From GWA2-44-9 sp964429675 (GTDB lineage: Bacteria; Patescibacteriota; Minisyncoccia; 2-02-FULL-40-12; GWA2-44-9), in contig CAYSDF010000022.1 of NCBI GenBank assembly GCA_964429675.1, forward strand, positions 1-13,953: a stretch of 13,953 nt of DNA, given 5' to 3'. The number at the start of each line of letters is the position of its first letter. Within the stretch, counting starts at the first letter, position 1. Shown in pieces: positions 13,232 through 13,953 of this stretch. The position numbers were made by a program, and so were the translations under genes. A model generated the notes under the pieces. The model searched no databases, was not told the DNA's origin, and saw nothing but the letters and a program-made list of their open reading frames with translations.

Positions 13232-13953
13232 TTACTCACAAATAGTATAGCCCGTACTTAAATCGATTGCGCAGCTTTGACCCACAGGGCATCCTGTATT
13301 AGTCATAGGATCACAGGGGCCAGGCAAACCTCCCGGAGAAGTCTGACAGCTTGCTGAAGTGCCTTGAGCATTTATTATACAGACCTGGCCACCGGTACAT
13401 ATTGGGCTACATTGGGGCAGAGGCTGCAATGGTTTAGGATACGTATTCAGTCCCGGAATTTTGAAACTGCCCCCTACTAAAGCAGGGTTTATAGTATACA
13501 ATATCAAATAAGCCGACAGGAGAATTACTGCTCCTATCATGGCGCTGAATATTTTTTGCTTAGCAGATGCAATTTGTCCAGAATTTCCCGCTGCAGTTAA
13601 CCACAGAAAGCCTCCCCAGACTATCATCGCAAACACAGCCAAGCCGACTAAATATAAAGCATAGGTAAATGTATTTTGAATTAACGTTCCGATATCTGTA
13701 GTAGGTGGACTGGTAAGAGAGAGGCTTGAAACGCTGATATCGCTACTCGGAAGAACTGATAAAATTTCCGTACTTGTAAATGACCCATTCGTACCAAAAA
13801 TAGTAATTGTATAAAGACCATTAGGCAAAGTGAGAGGGACTTCCACTGTAGTATGATCTAGCTGAGGAGAGACCCAGCCGACCATTGTAGTTACTTGGCC
13901 ATTAACCGAATTGAAACTCACATTTTGAGTTAAATTAGAACCATAGATTTCCA
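13232..13953 (-). CDS. TIG-domain protein with VirB2-type hairpin and Cys-rich tail, 5' end outside window
   Basis: The frame is open to the right edge, so the GTG at 13921 is an internal Val, not a start; the codons before it read EIYGSNLTQN and belong to a TIG/IPT domain (IxGSNL motif). The visible part has the TIG domain ending near SVLPSS, then the pilin-type hairpin (TLIQNTFTYALYLVGLAV, WGGFLWLTAAGN, basic loop IASAKQK, AMIGAVILLS, LYTINPAL). A short Pro-rich linker and a Cys-rich tail follow (CSPICTGGQVCI, CDPMTNTGCPVGQSC), with paired-cysteine spacing like a small secreted disulphide domain. The protein stops at TAA (13234-13232). It is the first of the minus-strand series of hairpin proteins and is probably much longer than the 240 residues seen. 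Confidence 0.8.
   Translation of the reverse strand, partial: EIYGSNLTQNVSFNSVNGQVTTMVGWVSPQLDHTTVEVPLTLPNGLYTITIFGTNGSFTSTEILSVLPSSDISVSSLSLTSPPTTDIGTLIQNTFTYALYLVGLAVFAMIVWGGFLWLTAAGNSGQIASAKQKIFSAMIGAVILLSAYLILYTINPALVGGSFKIPGLNTYPKPLQPLPQCSPICTGGQVCIINAQGTSASCQTSPGGLPGPCDPMTNTGCPVGQSCAIDLSTGYTICE
13460..13696 (-). repeat. VirB2-type hairpin module, copy in the partial right-edge protein
   Basis: Third strongly similar copy of the module (DIGTLIQNTFTYALYLVG, FLWLTAAGN, KIFSAMIGA, LYTINPALVGGSF). It is more diverged in DNA than the copies at 6671-6886 and 9783-10001, but retains the fixed residues in both helices and the loop. The hairpin at the end of the 370-residue protein is a fourth, distant relative. 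Confidence 0.75.

Noticed and set aside
13921..13921. GTG as the start of the right-edge protein
   Set aside because: The frame stays open to the window end, and the upstream codons (IYGSNLTQN) complete a TIG motif, so the GTG is internal.
1..13953. Recoded TGA (as in Gracilibacteria-type lineages)
   Set aside because: All genes read through intact in the standard code and end in TAA or TAG; no in-frame TGA is needed to complete any domain.
1..13953. tRNA, rRNA, insertion sequence or phage genes
   Set aside because: No cloverleaf, rRNA core sequence, transposase or phage structural gene was recognised by reading both strands.

Overview
The window looks like a metagenome-assembled scaffold of a Patescibacteria/CPR-type bacterium; a Microgenomates-like lineage is my guess only. 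Reasons: AT-leaning sequence, few Shine-Dalgarno sites, one probable near-leaderless start, and several large secreted proteins with Thr-Pro linkers and VirB2-like (T4SS pilin family) membrane hairpins. A run of exactly 100 N (12175-12274) marks a scaffold join. All complete genes end in TAA or TAG, and nothing suggests a recoded genetic code.

Left part (1-3114) is an NAD-cofactor locus. On the minus strand, nrtR (Nudix-related regulator, degenerate Nudix box, C-terminal winged helix) is followed 10 bases later by nadE (glutamine-dependent NAD synthetase, running off the left edge). nadK (NAD kinase) is divergent on the plus strand. The 145-base divergent spacer has a good sigma70-type promoter for nrtR-nadE with an inverted repeat TAGTGT-N7-ACACTA just downstream of the -10 box, where a repressor would block initiation.

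The spacer 3115-3244 holds two similar short hairpins with complementary loops.

Right part (3245-13953) is entirely minus-strand and is the unusual region. Reading with transcription: a partial TIG/pilin-hairpin/Cys-rich protein (enters from the right edge), an adenosine-deaminase-family enzyme (cut by the N gap), a ~970-residue protein (signal peptide, Ig-like, Thr-Pro tract, TIG, propeller-like, pilin hairpin, putative M15-type peptidase tail), a 1620-residue protein (His-rich signal anchor, TIM-barrel glycosidase-like domain, propeller-like region, pilin hairpin, subtilisin-family protease with intact Asp/His/Ser, TIG and tandem modules), and a 370-residue protein ending in a VirB2-like hairpin. 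All four envelope proteins carry the same kind of two-helix module in different ectodomains, and three share a strong sequence signature. I infer a family of membrane-anchored or polymerising surface proteins that display enzymes outside the cell, perhaps for host or polymer attack by an episymbiont. That function is inference; the domain order and conserved module are seen directly.
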